Shown piece after piece: positions 11,561 through 22,925 of a DNA stretch of 64,000 bases. The notes beneath the pieces were generated by a model. That model was not told where the DNA came from, did not search any database, and saw nothing but the letters and a program-made list of their open reading frames with translations. Numbering within the stretch: position 1 is the stretch's first letter; the number at the start of each line of letters is the position of its first letter. A program made the translations under genes and the position numbers. Source of the DNA: Scolanthus callimorphus (taxonomy: Eukaryota > Cnidaria > Anthozoa > Actiniaria > Edwardsiidae); the NCBI GenBank assembly GCA_033964015.1, contig JAWWUD010000110.1, positions 310,001 through 374,000 on the forward strand, given 5' to 3'.

Positions 11561-12394
11561 CTTGAAGACTTACGGCTTTACACATCAAAGGAAAGAAGCA
11601 ATTATCTTGGAGAAAGCAGTTTGTTAAAAACTCAGACAGTTTATTTCACTTTGGTTCTATTCGCTAAAGTGTTGCAACAATCGCATCCCTTTTAAATTGC
11701 GATATCATACGTACTCTCGAGCCGCGGCGGTAAAGAACATTAACAGTTGGGAATCAGTAGTTGTAGAGATCGTTGTTGAGATCGTTGTTGAGATCGTCAA
11801 ATTAATTGAAACCGCGAGACTGATTGAGATGTTAACTACTAGAAAATTAGCCTTTTGTCTTGTTTAACTGTGTGAGACTGTATGTTTGATCCCTGCAATG
11901 AAAACGCATGCTATCTTTTGTAAGGGTTTTATGTTTTGAACTTGCGGTCTACTAATTTATCAGCTTTGGCGTTTCGAAAGCCCGCAAATTTGATCATTAT
12001 ACTTTAAGCTGTTAAAAATGTAGTAGTATCTTACCTCTGAAATTGTGTTGAGCGTTGTCCTTATGACTTGAGCCAAATATTCACTGATAACTCCTACATC
12101 CTGCATGATTTTTGCTATGAATTCCGCTTCAGTTATAAAAGCGTGTTTATAATTTCGACATTTTTACAGCTCCAGTTACTGAAACCGATCGAGAACTGGC
12201 ATATCACGTTTCAAGTCACGCATACATGTGGGCGGTGGGCGCCGTTATTTGTCGGTGCAATAATTTTTTTTATTCTCCGCGATGGTTGAATGATATTTAA
12301 TTAAGGCATATTTCATACATTAAATTATTTCGTTCATCAAATACGGTTAAATATCTGGAAAAATATCCCCTTTATCCCGCAGTGGCAAGAAACA

Positions 12395-12880
12395 TTATTT
12401 CACACTCATTTCACATGATCACTCGCCATTTCACATCATCAGTTCACATGCTTGATTTCGAATGTTTTTGTGTTTCACACTAACTTCACATCATTTTTCA
12501 CATGGTTAGATCCTACCAAAAAATGGTTTTTTTTTTGCGGGACACAGTACCTAAAAATATCGGAAAACATTTTATTAACCATAAATGTTTGGGGGCAGCC
12601 CCCCCCCCCCCCCCCCAAATTCTGCTGCCCATGAACAAGGGACAGATTTCACATGGTATTTCACATATGATGAGCTTTTATTGCCAAGCATATTTCACAC
12701 CAATTTCACATGGTTTGATGATGTGAAAAGGAGAACCCCAATTTCACATCAATTTCACATCAATTTCACACGTGTTCACATCATCGTTTCACTTGGTAAT
12801 GATGTGAAATGTAATGTGAAATAGCTAATTTTTCACATCAGTATTTCACATACATTTCACATGCATTTCACATGTTTCCC
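12395..12880 (-). repeat. right subterminal TTTCACATG-type repeats
   Basis: More than twenty copies of TTTCACAT or TTTCACAC lie at 12395-12505 and 12645-12880, in inverted orientation relative to the left end. A poly-C tract (12599-12616) lies between the two blocks. Confidence 0.85.
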
Positions 12881-12890
12881 TCCAGTAGTG

Positions 12891-14815
12891 TATTTTTGAC
12901 CTTGACTAAATCAGTAATGTAAGAAGGTGCGATCCCATGAAGAGCCTTGAAAGTTAATAATAAAATTTTAAAATTGATCCGATATTTTACCGGTAACCAA
13001 TGCAGATCCCGTAACACTGGCGTAATATGATCATACTTTTTACATGACATAAGCAGCCTAGCTGCAGCATTTTGAACTCTTTGCAATTTCCCTAGTTCAC
13101 GGTCTGGTAGTCCATAAAGGAGTTCTACTCTAGGAGTTCTACTATTCTACTTGTAACAAAGGCGTGTAACACCATTTCTAATTTTTCCCTAGGCAGAAAT
13201 TGGCTAATTTTCTTAATATTGTGTAGCCAGAAAAAAGCAGCACTACAAGACTTTGATATATGGGTCGACATAGAGAAATGCGAGTCGAACCAGGCCCCAA
13301 GATTACGAACTTCAGAAACAGGCTTAATATCTATCGAGCCAACACGAACTGAACAATTATCAATTTTTTGCAACTGTTGTTTCGATCCGATAACAAGAAA
13401 TTCAGTCTTATCATCATTGATCTTTAATTTATCCCGATACATCCATTTACGTAAGTCACTAATGCATAGCTCCATGGCATCCAACGAATTCGCTAGATCT
13501 GTGCTATTGTTGGGATCAAAGGACAAGTATAGTTGAGTGTCGTCCGCGAAACAGTGTGCATCCGGCAGATGGGCTTCTACAATCTCAAAGAGCTTGGAGG
13601 CATAGAGCACAAACAGAAGTGGACCGAGACAGCTGCCTTGTGGAACACCGAAGCGCAGATCAAAGCTGTCCGATGTAGCCCCCTCAAACAGCACACGCTG
13701 GCTACGCCCAGACAAGTACGAGGAGAACCACCCCAGAGACTTCCCGCATATACCAAAATCAACCATCAAACGTTGAAGCAGAATCGAATGATCCACTGTG
13801 TCAAAAGCAGCGCTTAGATCTAGTAGAACTAATAGTGTAACACGCTGCGAGTTCATATTTAATAGAATATCATTAGCAACTTTGACCAACGCTGTCTCTG
13901 TACTGTGATACTTTCGGTATGCAGATTGTAATAGCGGATAAAGCCCCGACCGGACAAGATGGTCATATGTCTGGTTGAATACGGCACGCTCTATGAGCTT
14001 GGAAACGTAAGCCAAGTTGCTCACAGGACGCAAGTTCTTAATATAGAATCTAGTCCCAGTTTCTTTAACAGTGGTATGACAACAGCCTCTTTCCAGCAGT
14101 CAGGGAAAATTCCCAATTCCAAGGAGTTGTTAATTATGTTGGTGATCACCGGAATAAGTGGCTCACTACAGGACTTTAACAAGTGTGTTGGTGTGGGATC
14201 AAGGCAACAGGACGTAGATTTCGAGCTCGCAATGAGCATGCGTACATCTTCCTCAGTCAATAGCTTGAAAGCTTCAACTCGAGTCGAGGGAATTAAAGAA
14301 TCACTGTTTATAGCAAAGTCAAAGTCAACCTGAACCTGAGTGTCCGAGAAATCACCCTGGTCAAGCTCATCACGCAGTCGGTTGATCTTGTCCACAAAAT
14401 ACTTTCCAATGTCATTAGCCAGCGCTGATTTGTCCACATAATCGGAGAAGCATAGCGAGCTCTTTTCCACTAAAAGATCTTTGACCGCACGAAATAACTT
14501 GCCTTGATCATCACAATTCTGGCTGACAAAATCTGTGAGAAAGGCAGATTTGGCTTCTTTCAGTAAATATGTAACGTGATTTTTGTGTCGTTTGAACGAA
14601 AGGAAATCAGCGGCACATCTAGTATTTCTCCATCTCCTTTCTGCGCGCCTGCGCGCTCTCTTAGCCTCGCGGATTTCCTCAGAGTACCAGGGTACTTGGG
14701 GTCTAACCGTAACTGTTTTCGTTTTAAGTGGCGCGTAGCGATCGAGTAATTCTGCAAGTGTGGTATTATAGCAGTCCACTAATTGCGCAGGCTCAGATGG
14801 CGGGTCTTGACACAT
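12891..14815 (-). pseudogene. LINE reverse transcriptase region
   Basis: Two minus-strand frames join near 14.03 kb. The first (14815 downward) carries the linker and the start of the RT, with V-P-W-Y-S-E-E-I and PTPTHLLKSC and then F-P-D-C-W-K-E-A. The second has the RT core: RPVSNLAYVSKLIERAV, LLDLSAAFDTVDH (an active-site Asp), FGVPQGSCLGPLLF and FADDTQLYLSF (catalytic Asp pair). A 14-bp tandem duplication at 13118-13145 throws the frame. After it the C-terminal part resumes with LQRVQNAAARL and DLHWLPVKYRINFKILLL. The motifs are intact but the frame is broken, so this copy cannot make a full enzyme. Confidence 0.85.
13118..13145 (-). repeat. 14-bp tandem duplication that breaks the LINE frame
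   Basis: AGGAGTTCTACTCT is followed directly by AGGAGTTCTACTAT. Removing one copy restores the expected reading through the Leu-Leu-Tyr-Gly stretch that follows the RT core in this family. Confidence 0.75.
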
Positions 14816-16052
14816 TCTGATGCAGACAAATCGTCCATAAATGATGTTATATCAATAGCCTTCACTTTCCTAAATGAGACCTTTTCCCTAGACAGCCGTG
14901 GCATCGAAACATTTATGGTGAAAAATGCCAAGCAATGGTCAGAGAAATAAGCACCAGGCCGGGCATCATGTATGAGATTAGAATCCAAAGTCCTTGATAT
15001 TAGCAAATCCAAAGTGTTCCCAGAGATATGAGTAGGAAAGTCAATGTGCTGTTGTAAGCCCATCGATGACAAAAGGTCTAAAAAGCGAGCTGCATCACTA
15101 TCAGACTTGACATTGACGTGGATGTTGAAATCACCAGACAGCACCAAAGGTTCAGTTGTCATGACAACGGATTCAAGGCGAATTCCGTGATAAACATGCT
15201 CACAGTACGCGGATGACTTGACGAGTAAGGCGGGCTGTAGATGGCAAGTAGGCGGAGACGAGCAGAACCAGATACAATAATCCACTCCGAGTACTCAAAA
15301 GTATCAAAAACTCCCGATCTAGCTTGTTTAACTACAAGCGAATCCCGAGCAAGAATTCCAGTACCACCGCCTTTTCTGTCTGGGCGAGGATGATCAAATA
15401 GCCGATATCCCGGCGGTGTAGCAGCAATCTTAGCAGCGGAATCACTAGATTTTAGCCAGGTTTCAGTTATAACAGCGATGTCGACTTGAGAATCACAAAT
15501 ATAGTCAACAAACTCCGGCGCTTTGTTCCTAATTGACCGGGCATTCAGCACACAACACTTCATAAGCTGCGGTCTATTGTTGTGAACAATATCCGGTGCT
15601 GTCACTGGAACTTGAACCAAATTTGAATAATGGCGCGACCGATCCTTTCGTTTCGTGTTTCTACAATTTAACCTGTTCATATCTTGAGGTCCAGGATTCG
15701 TAGAAACATCTGAGTAAATAGTAATGTCGATTGGTGGATCATGTCCGGCTACTAGTAACACAGTCTGACCACGCTTTGACCATCTCGAAAGGCTCACTCG
15801 TGATTTTCGAAAACCATGCTTTGACAAAGACACTCTAATGAGCTGACCAGGCTGAATAAATATTTTCACTTCACGACAAAACAGGAGAAGCTGGTTTTCC
15901 ATAAACGGCATTGTGGTGATCTTAGGGAGCTGTTGGTCCAGGTTAGCAAACGCAAGATGACAAACTAATGCAATAAATACCAAAAAGACCAGAGACCCGA
16001 AACACCTGGCCGCCATCTTGCTCGATTCGGTGTGTACATGTACAGTGTACAT
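14779..16052 (-). pseudogene. LINE ORF N-terminus and APE-type endonuclease
   Basis: The likely start is ATG 16016, in a strong context (CAAGATGGCG), not the in-frame ATG at 16052. Residues after it (GSLVFLVFIALVCHLAFA) look like a cleavable signal peptide. A 2A-like motif follows at 15687-15710, then the endonuclease: NARSIRNK, ITETWL (metal-binding Glu), RKGGGTGIL and LAIYSPP. Near 15.2 kb the frame shifts, and the domain continues in another frame with SGDFNIHV, SGNTLDLLIS and the SDH signature (catalytic His). The domain is complete but broken by frameshifts. Confidence 0.85.
15687..15710 (-). other. 2A-like ribosome-skipping motif (D-V-S-T-N-P-G-P)
   Basis: The minus-strand codons GAT GTT TCT ACG AAT CCT GGA CCT encode DVSTNPGP, between the signal-peptide region and the endonuclease. 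It fits the 2A consensus except for Ser in place of the usual Glu. 2A-like sequences upstream of APE endonucleases are known in several LINE groups. Activity of this variant is unproven. Confidence 0.65.
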
Positions 16053-16060
16053 ACCGGAAT

Positions 16061-17300
16061 GCTATGTAATGCTAAGAAATAGGTATTCTACGTACCATAT
16101 CATTGTAAGACAGTCAACCAATCACATTCCTCGTTGTTGTTATTACCGCTTTACGAGGCTCAAAAGTGTGTCCTTCACTCGTCCAACGCGAATTCCATCA
16201 ATAAAACCGTTCTCCTATCACTCATTTCACTGCTCACGGAGATTAAAGCATCGCTAGAGGGAAAAGAACCTTCGTTTTAGCAATATTTTCATCTCTCTTT
16301 GAACGTGAATCCCCTTTTAGTTTTAGCATAGCAGCGACATAAAATCAAGCTGTTGTTTACACCTGATACTATGTGAAATTTCTTTTGTTAAGTGGTCTTG
16401 ACCACAAACATTTTAATCCATGCCAATGTAATTAAACAAAGAATTAGTTTACCCGGAACATGAACAATTTGCCAGGAATGTGACTTTTTCGCAAACTCAC
16501 AAGCCCGCCCTCTTGGCTGTACCTCTATTCATTTGTCTGCATCAACAAATTTCCCCGCTGCTGTTTGGTAGCATAAAAGATGCATGTGCACAGGAGTACA
16601 ATATAGTATGTACTTTAGTAACGTGTCGTACTCTTTCACAAGTACATCGGCTGGTAACGAGTTTTGATTCAAAACATTTTCCATCTCTTCATCCATTTCA
16701 TGCATGCTGTTGTCTACTGCAGGTTGCAGATACGATTGTTTTTGAAAGTAATTGATCATTGACCGCTCTCCCTGACTTGACCGCGCAGAGAATTGGTAGC
16801 TAGTTTTGTCGCTTGGTAGAATGTTCGTCCTCAGCCTGTATTCGTCTTTTGCATGTTGGCTTCAAATCGATAAACAGATATCCATAAGGGCGCATGACAG
16901 CTTCATCATATTTTTTCAGAAATGTTTCTGTGTTTCCAGGGTACATTTGTTTTGCCAGAGTTAATACACTGTACCTGTAGTTTATCTCTGGGGTATTTAA
17001 ACAACACCAGATAGTGAGAATTAAGGGAGATGGTTCTTCCAATTTTTGATTGAAAATATAGATTTTGTACAAGGTTCAGCACAGAGAGATTTCTGTGATG
17101 AGACCCAGAAATGTACAGATCCAGCACTCTCTTATCCGATCCCGTGTTCGATATGAGATCATCTAGGAGAATCATATTTTATTTGGGAGTCAAAGTACCA
17201 ATCCTCATCGACATGCGGAATCCCTTTATGAAACTCAATTCCAGGTATTGTGTTCATCATTGCGTCATAGGCAGGCTGCCATTGAGAATAACACCAAAAT
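16061..17300. other. no gene recognised
   Basis: The first part may be LINE 5' UTR or flank. Frames of up to about 90 codons overlap on both strands around 16.5-17.2 kb without recognisable motifs. Confidence 0.4.
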
Positions 17301-18985
17301 GAGGTGGTCACGTGATATGACGTCATCGATGACGTCATCTATGCTTGAAAAATCAATATCTCGTGAAGGGAAGACTCTAAAGCAACCAAACTTGGGTAAT
17401 GTAATCCAGGTCACCAGATGAGCGAAATGAAGTGGTCACGTGATATGACGTCATCGATGACGTCATCTACGCTTGAAAAATCAATATCTCATGAAAGGAA
17501 GACTCTAAACCAACCAAACTTGGGTAATATAATCCAGGTCACCAGATGAGCAAAATGAAGTGGTCACATGATGTGACGTCATCGATGACGTCATCTATGC
17601 TTGAAAAATCAATATCTCGTGAAGGGAAGACTCTAAGACAACAAAACTTGGGTAGTGTAGTCTAGGCCACCAGATGAGCAAAATGAGGTGGTCACGTGAT
17701 ATGACGTCATCGATGACGTCATCTATGCTTGAAAAATCAATATCTCGTGAAGGGAAGACTCTAAGGGCCTGTTTACATGAGGGAGGGTGCCCCTGGGGGA
17801 TAGGGGCACCCTACCGATAAGAGTTTCCCTTCCCTATTGTATTATACGGTTCGTTCTACTTGCGAGATAGGGTGCCCCTAGGGGGAGGGTTTCCCTACCT
17901 AGAGGGTAGGGAAACCCTACCTAGTAGGGACAGGTTTTGTTTACATAAGCCCATGTAAAACCAAACAGGAGGGCCAGCCCTAGGGGCTGGGGCTATGTTT
18001 TGTTATGATAACCGCTAGTCACGAGGATAAAAGGCGCGGATTTCGAGTTTCAAAATGTCGTCTTCAAGCTATAAACCTGGCGAGTTTTTTCGCAAGCATC
18101 AACTACTTGTCTTGGTGCATCTCGCAGTCGAGCTACAGCAATTGTCGTATTGATTTGCCATTTGAATTCCCATCAATTCAAGCCGCCGTTTCTCGAGAAT
18201 GAGATACGTTAATAACAATCCACATAACTGAAAAGCGGCCACAAGAGAAGAGAGATACATTAGAATTGCGATATCGCAGCAGCGATTTCTTGGCCGCCCG
18301 CCATCTTTACTAGCATTGCGAGCTTGGTGACCGCTCCATCTATTGTTTGCCCTTGCCCCTACAGGGAGGGCGCCCCTACCTAGCGAAAACTTGTCATGTA
18401 GAACGACGGTATCCTCAACCCTATTAGCGAGGGTGCCCCTATCCCCTAGGGGCGCCCTCTTTTCATGTAAACAGGCCCTAAAGCAACCAAACTTGGGTAA
18501 TGTAATCCAGGTCACCAGATGAGCGAAATGAAGTGGTCACGTGATATGACGTCATCGATGACGTCATCTACGCTTGAAAAATTAATATCTCATGAAAGGA
18601 AGACTCTAAACCAACCAAACTTGGGTAATGTCATCCAGGTCACCAGATGAGCGAAATGAAGTGGTCACGTGATGTGACGTCATCGATGACGTAATCTATG
18701 CTTAAAAAATTAATATCTCGTGAAGGGAATACTCTAACACAACCAAACTTTGGTAGTGTAGTCTAGGTCATTAGTTAGATGAGCGAAATGAAGTGGTCAC
18801 GTGATATGACGTCGTCGATGATGTCATTTATGCTTGAAAAATTAATATCTCGTGAAGGGAAGACTCTAAAGCAACCATGTAAACCATGTACACATGGGAA
18901 TCCCTTTCATTCACACAGAAAATTTTATAACCAGGAGCTCCGCTTTTAGCCAGTGGCTAAATCTATATATTTTATACATGTACAA
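17301..18985 (+). repeat. 128-bp satellite array with CRE and E-box motifs (array 1) and element tail
   Basis: The unit starts at 17301, 17429, 17557 and 17685, an exact 128-bp spacing, and continues after a MITE at 18481. Each unit has GTCACGTGAT (an E-box), then TGACGTCATCGATGACGTCA (two CRE palindromes), then CTTGAAAAATCAATATCTCG and CCAAACTTGGGTA. It ends in a tail (GTACACATGGGAATCCCTTT, GGAGCTCCGCTTTTAGCC) that is nearly identical to the one at 37359-37452. Confidence 0.9.
17765..18478. mobile_element. PIF/Harbinger-type element (714 bp)
   Basis: The termini are GGGCCTGTTTACATG and its reverse complement, flanked by TAA on both sides (17762-17764, 18479-18481). A TWA target duplication with a GGGCC terminus is typical of PIF/Harbinger. 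Subterminal inverted repeats rich in GGGTGCCCCT / AGGGGCACCC occupy each end. The internal 270 bp hold frames of 65 and 138 codons on opposite strands, with no recognisable transposase or Myb-like motif. Confidence 0.8.
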
Positions 18986-19184
18986 AAACCAGGTGAAAGT
19001 TTGTTTTGATAATCATTATCTTTATTTCCGACGATTCCAAGATTTCAAGTAACAGGAGCCACATTGATTGATATTGTTTCGCAGAACTCACCGTGTTATT
19101 GGTTTTCGAATCTGCGTTTTAGCGGCGTGTTTGCCTGCCAACTCGCGGACTGTTGCCATAGACCGCCACCATCTTTGTTTTCAA

Positions 19185-19286
19185 CAACCTCGTTCCCAGG
19201 GTCTTCTCGGTCGTTTTTTTCAAGATGGCAGCCGACTAACCGCCATCTTGAAAATTACCCGCAAAACCCTACTGGGGACGAGGTTG
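19185..19286. mobile_element. short palindromic MITE (~100 bp)
   Basis: The sequence starts CAACCTCGTTCCCAGGGT and ends with the near-complement CTGGGGACGAGGTTG. An internal palindrome is built on CAAGATGGC / GCCATCTTG. No clear target duplication was found. Confidence 0.6.
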
Positions 19287-19433
19287 TGAAAAGTAGAGCG
19301 GAGAACTGGTAACTAGACATAAGGGAACTAGGCAAACTCGTCCTAGGGTCTTCTCGGTCGCGGATAAATCGTGGATAGGCGAAGTTATCTTCGTGTTAAA
19401 GGGGTCCACGTTACGTGGTATGACGTCATTGAT

Positions 19434-20315
19434 AGCGGAGCTCCCGCGCGGTGAGCGGAGCACCATACATAAGGGAAAGTGGTATCAGACATATGTATAA
19501 CCATCAAGACGCTTTCGAGTGGTTTGAGACAATATTGGCATTTTTAATGACGTAATCAGTGACGTCATATCACGTGATGTGTTTTGATGTTAGATAGCTA
19601 TCAACCTGAATGCAACTTTTGTCAAGTTTGATGGTTATCGGAGCTTTCTTTCCGGAGATATGATTTTTTCTTTCTCTTTCCTGAATAAAACCTATAGTGG
19701 TGATTCCATGTGTTAGTTTGTCCGTCCGTCCGTAACACAGGTATCCCAACTAGGCTGTCGCAACGCGTTTTGAACCCGTTGAAAAAAAAAAAAACAATTC
19801 CTCCGCAAGGCAACCTGTTCATACGGCCAAACTTGGGGTCACTCTTTTATATGTTAAGCGGGGTGCTGTGACATAGTCACGTGGTCATGACGTCATCAGT
19901 GACGTCATCAATACTAGAAAAGTCAATATCTCAAGAAAGCAACATGGCTAGGTAACCAAACTTGGGTAAAAATATCTTGGAGGCAAGGGGGTGCACCACC
20001 GAAGTCACGTGGCATGACGTCATCAATGACGTCATCAAAACTAGAAAAGTCAATATCTCAAGATGGTAACATCGCTAGGTCACCAAACTTGGGTAAAAGT
20101 ATCTTGTAGGCAAGGGGATGCACCAACAATATCAAGTGGCATGACGTCATCGAAGCTAGAAAAGTCAATATCTCAAGATGGTAACATCGCTAGGTCACCA
20201 AACTTGGGTAAAAGTATCTTGTAGGCAAGGAGATGCACCACCGATGTCACGTGGCATGACGTCATCGATGACGTCATCAACACTAGAAAAGTCGATACCT
20301 CTTTGACAGTAATGT
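19434..20315 (+). repeat. CRE-satellite element, second family member (head plus array)
   Basis: The head AGCGGAGCTCCCGCGCGG, followed by AGCGGAGCACCATAC, matches the head at 32184. It is followed by a unit with TGACGTAATCAGTGACGTCA, then ATAAAACCTATAG and a short TCCG run (about 19720). From 19868 there are four diverged satellite units (TCACGTGGCATGACGTCATC, CTAGAAAAGTCAATATCTCA, CCAAACTTGGGTAAAA). The organisation is the same as at 32.2-37.5 kb, but the units differ in sequence. Confidence 0.75.
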
Positions 20316-21007
20316 ATTAATTCAAGAGTGGATTAATAAGAGTTAGAATCTTTCCCTACTGTATTTGTCCACATCACAGTCAGAAAAGTGTCTATTTTTA
20401 GATTTGAGTTTCGCGCGCGAAAGTATTCGAATGCTCAAGCTCGAATGCTCGTATACTCAATACACAACATATGAAACAATCTCCAACCGAAAATTGTCGT
20501 TTTTCAACACCTCACGGCCAAAACCATATTTGGAATCATTTACCTTATAAGGAAGTGACAGGAGATCCTCTTTTGATAAGAATTTCGGCAAATGTAGCAA
20601 GAAAACTGTGAAATTTTGAATGAAAACTTGCAGGAATCACAGAGACTCGAGTTCTCGATCTGTCCACCATTGATTTGGGCTAGGTAACCACGCTAAAATA
20701 GCCCACAGCTAGCCCACGCGACTCGACCCAGTCCTCCCAAGTGCATTCGGCAAAAACGACAATTTTTCAATGATATGCAAAATAGAGAATATCCTACCTT
20801 ATCTTTGCGATTTTAACGGTTTTTCCATTGATCTGCGATTTAATTTTAGGCTGGATCTCACAACTGTTCGCGTGGCGAGAAAGTGGGAACCCTGTGGATG
20901 ACGAATTTTCGCGGGCATCCTAGTTCTAAAAATAGACACTTTTCTGACTGTGATTCGGGCGTACATAGTAGATATGGAAACTCTTGGTAATCCACTCTTG
21001 ATTAATT
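20316..21007. mobile_element. inverted-repeat element nested in the satellite
   Basis: The outer ends ATTAATTCAAGAGTGGATTA and TAATCCACTCTTGATTAATT are inverted repeats. A second inner pair, ATCACAGTCAGAAAAGTGTC and its complement, lies at 20373 and 20954. The middle shows AAAATTGTCGTTTTT / AAAAACGACAATTTTT pairing. A 61-codon frame inside has no recognisable motif. Confidence 0.7.
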
Positions 21008-21180
21008 GGAGCTCCGCTTTTAGGCAGTGCCTAAATCTAAATGTTATCCCGAGATCGGAGCATCGCTAGGTGACCAAAGTTATATTCGAGGCATGGGATG
21101 TGCAACACCAAGGTCACGTTGTATAACGTCATCGATGATGTCATCACAATATCTCGGGAAGTAAAGGGGAAATGAATGAT
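21008..21180 (+). repeat. tail plus last unit of the second CRE-satellite element
   Basis: GGAGCTCCGCTTTTAGGCAG, then TGCCTAAATCTA, matches the tails at 18.9 and 37.4 kb. One more unit follows (AGGTCACGTTGTATAACGTC, then ATCGATGATGTCATC). Confidence 0.65.
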
Positions 21181-21347
21181 AAGGCTTTGCCTGGCGGGAA
21201 GTGGAGTGTTCGTCGGGATATGTGATCCTATTTCAATTATTGCATATCAAGAAAGTGCTGTCGTTTTTTATGGCAAAATCTGCGCGGGCTTCCTGTGGTG
21301 CTCAAATCGCGTCTCATGCCCCTCGGCGGGGGACAAAAACAAAATGA

Positions 21348-22372
21348 CGACCACACAATGGTCGGTTGCTATGGATTTTCCTCCCGGAAGCATCTTGAAA
21401 TTTATGTTGGCTCACAGAGAAGCAATTTCTATTACAAGTAAGGCTAAACATAATAAAATGTTATGTAGGCAATTTTTCTACATAAAAATACAAATGTAAG
21501 GTTATTTTTGATGTTTTTTGATATCATGACGTCATAAGTGGCATCTATTTTTAGTAACAGCGCTAGAAATGTGTTAAACCATGTTCAAATGTTATAGATA
21601 TTGTTTCCTGCACGAAGAACATATAAAAAGTGAAAACCCCGTCTCAATCGGATAAATGGTAAGAAGTTACAGCTAATCAATGAAATTCAAATTTCCCGCC
21701 AATTGACCATATATGGTCAAAGTTAGTGCGATTCAAACAGCCAGGCAATGAATGTATCGTAGCAGGGACCATGACGATGTTGTATAAAATCAAAATTGTA
21801 GTTTTTTCAGAATGGGACTATAGGGGTTACTCCTCGTGTTTGTCACATAATACGTCATTATGACGTCACAATACCGTATTGCGTGACAAAAGACGCCTCA
21901 TAACCCTATAGTCCCATTCTGAAAAAACTACAATTTCGATTTTATACAACATCGTCATGGTCCCTGCTTCGATACATTTATTGTCTGGCTGTTTGAATCC
22001 CACTAACTTTGACCATATATGGTCATTTGGCGGTAAATTTGAATTTCTTTGATTAGCTGTAACTTCACGCCATTTTATCCGAATGAGATATGGTTTATGC
22101 CAAAAAAATACAACATTATGTACAGAAAACTAATATGCACTTTTTAATGTTGCCTCCGTGAATTTCCTTTTTGATGCCAAATTTGGGCATGCTTTATGAC
22201 GTCACAATAGCGGTCACATGGGCTGAAATAGATACTTATGAATAGGTAATTTCTAAAACTACCTCTCTGCCAAGTTTCTTCACATTTGACGTATTTTACT
22301 TCTGTCTATGGCCTAAAACACTCATCATTTTAACTTTCCGGGAGGAAAAGCCCTAGCAACCGACCATCGTGA
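21348..22372. repeat. 1-kb near-complete inverted repeat (foldback/MITE)
   Basis: The outer ends share ATGGTCGGTTGCTA and TTTTCCTCCCGGAA with the complement at 22330-22370. The inner arms pair from about 21640 to 22090 with high identity, for example GACCATATATGGTC, GGACCATGACGATGTTGTAT and AATGGGACTATAGGG. The centre is CGTCATTATGACGTCAC. No coding content. Confidence 0.8.
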
Positions 22373-22925
22373 AGAGGATGATGTTTCTCGAGTATCTGAA
22401 AGTTTTGGCAAAATTTCCTGCTTTTTTGCTAAGATATGAGGCCAAAGTACTTACAGACCTTCCAAATAAGGTAAGGGGGAATTTCCTAATAAGTAAGTTT
22501 TGCAACGTCGGCAAAACGACAGTTTTTGGCGAAATTTTCTTGATATTGTTCAAAATTCACAAGAACTCCATGGGGCTTTTGATTGAACTTATCAATGCCG
22601 TGGGTTATTTAATGCCAACAATAGACTGTTCTTTAAAATGTCATCACCGCTTGGAATTTTCCTCGGCATTTCAACCTCGATAACAGTGAATTCACAATGA
22701 AATTTCACGTGTGCGCATTGTGTTCTGTCAGGTTTATTGCTGCCGTTATCGCAGTTTATGTAAGGGCAATAGTACTGAATCGTTCTAGGATAGAAAATTA
22801 TATTCGAATCGTGCAGCGTGGAGTGAGCTATTTGATTGACTGCACATTGGATTCTTTTTGTCCTTAGAAAGAATCCAATAAAGCCATCCCTAAACAACGA
22901 GCGTGACACTATTAAATAACATTAT

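Larger units (their letters stand above)
10785..12890. mobile_element. non-autonomous CACTA/EnSpm-type DNA transposon
   Basis: The 2.1-kb insertion starts CACTACTGGAGG and ends with its reverse complement, flanked by a 3-bp duplication TAT (10782-10784 and 12891-12893). CACTA termini, a 3-bp target duplication and dense subterminal repeats are hallmarks of the EnSpm superfamily. No transposase is encoded. The right side has two subterminal blocks: 12385-12510 mirrors the left block 10797-10918, and 12645-12880 is extra. The right end is therefore extended or rearranged. Confidence 0.75.
10348..16060 (-). mobile_element. CR1-like non-LTR retrotransposon (LINE), decayed and interrupted
   Basis: A minus-strand LINE reads from about 16060 down to an (ATA)n microsatellite tail at 10348-10364, which is a usual CR1/L2-type 3' end. 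The order is signal-peptide-like N-terminus, 2A-like motif, APE-type endonuclease, reverse transcriptase with the FADD active site, and a conserved C-terminal tail. Frame breaks occur near 15.2, 14.8, 14.03 and 13.13 kb, and a CACTA-type element occupies 10785-12890. The 5' boundary is not defined. Confidence 0.85.

Noticed and set aside
18099..18515. 138-codon minus-strand ORF as a Harbinger accessory gene
   Set aside because: It overlaps the element's terminal repeat and the satellite flank, has no Myb-like or nuclease motif, and the opposite strand is also open.
22369..22683. 104-codon ORF adjoining the 1-kb foldback
   Set aside because: It overlaps a similar-length frame on the other strand, begins inside the inverted repeat, and shows no motif.
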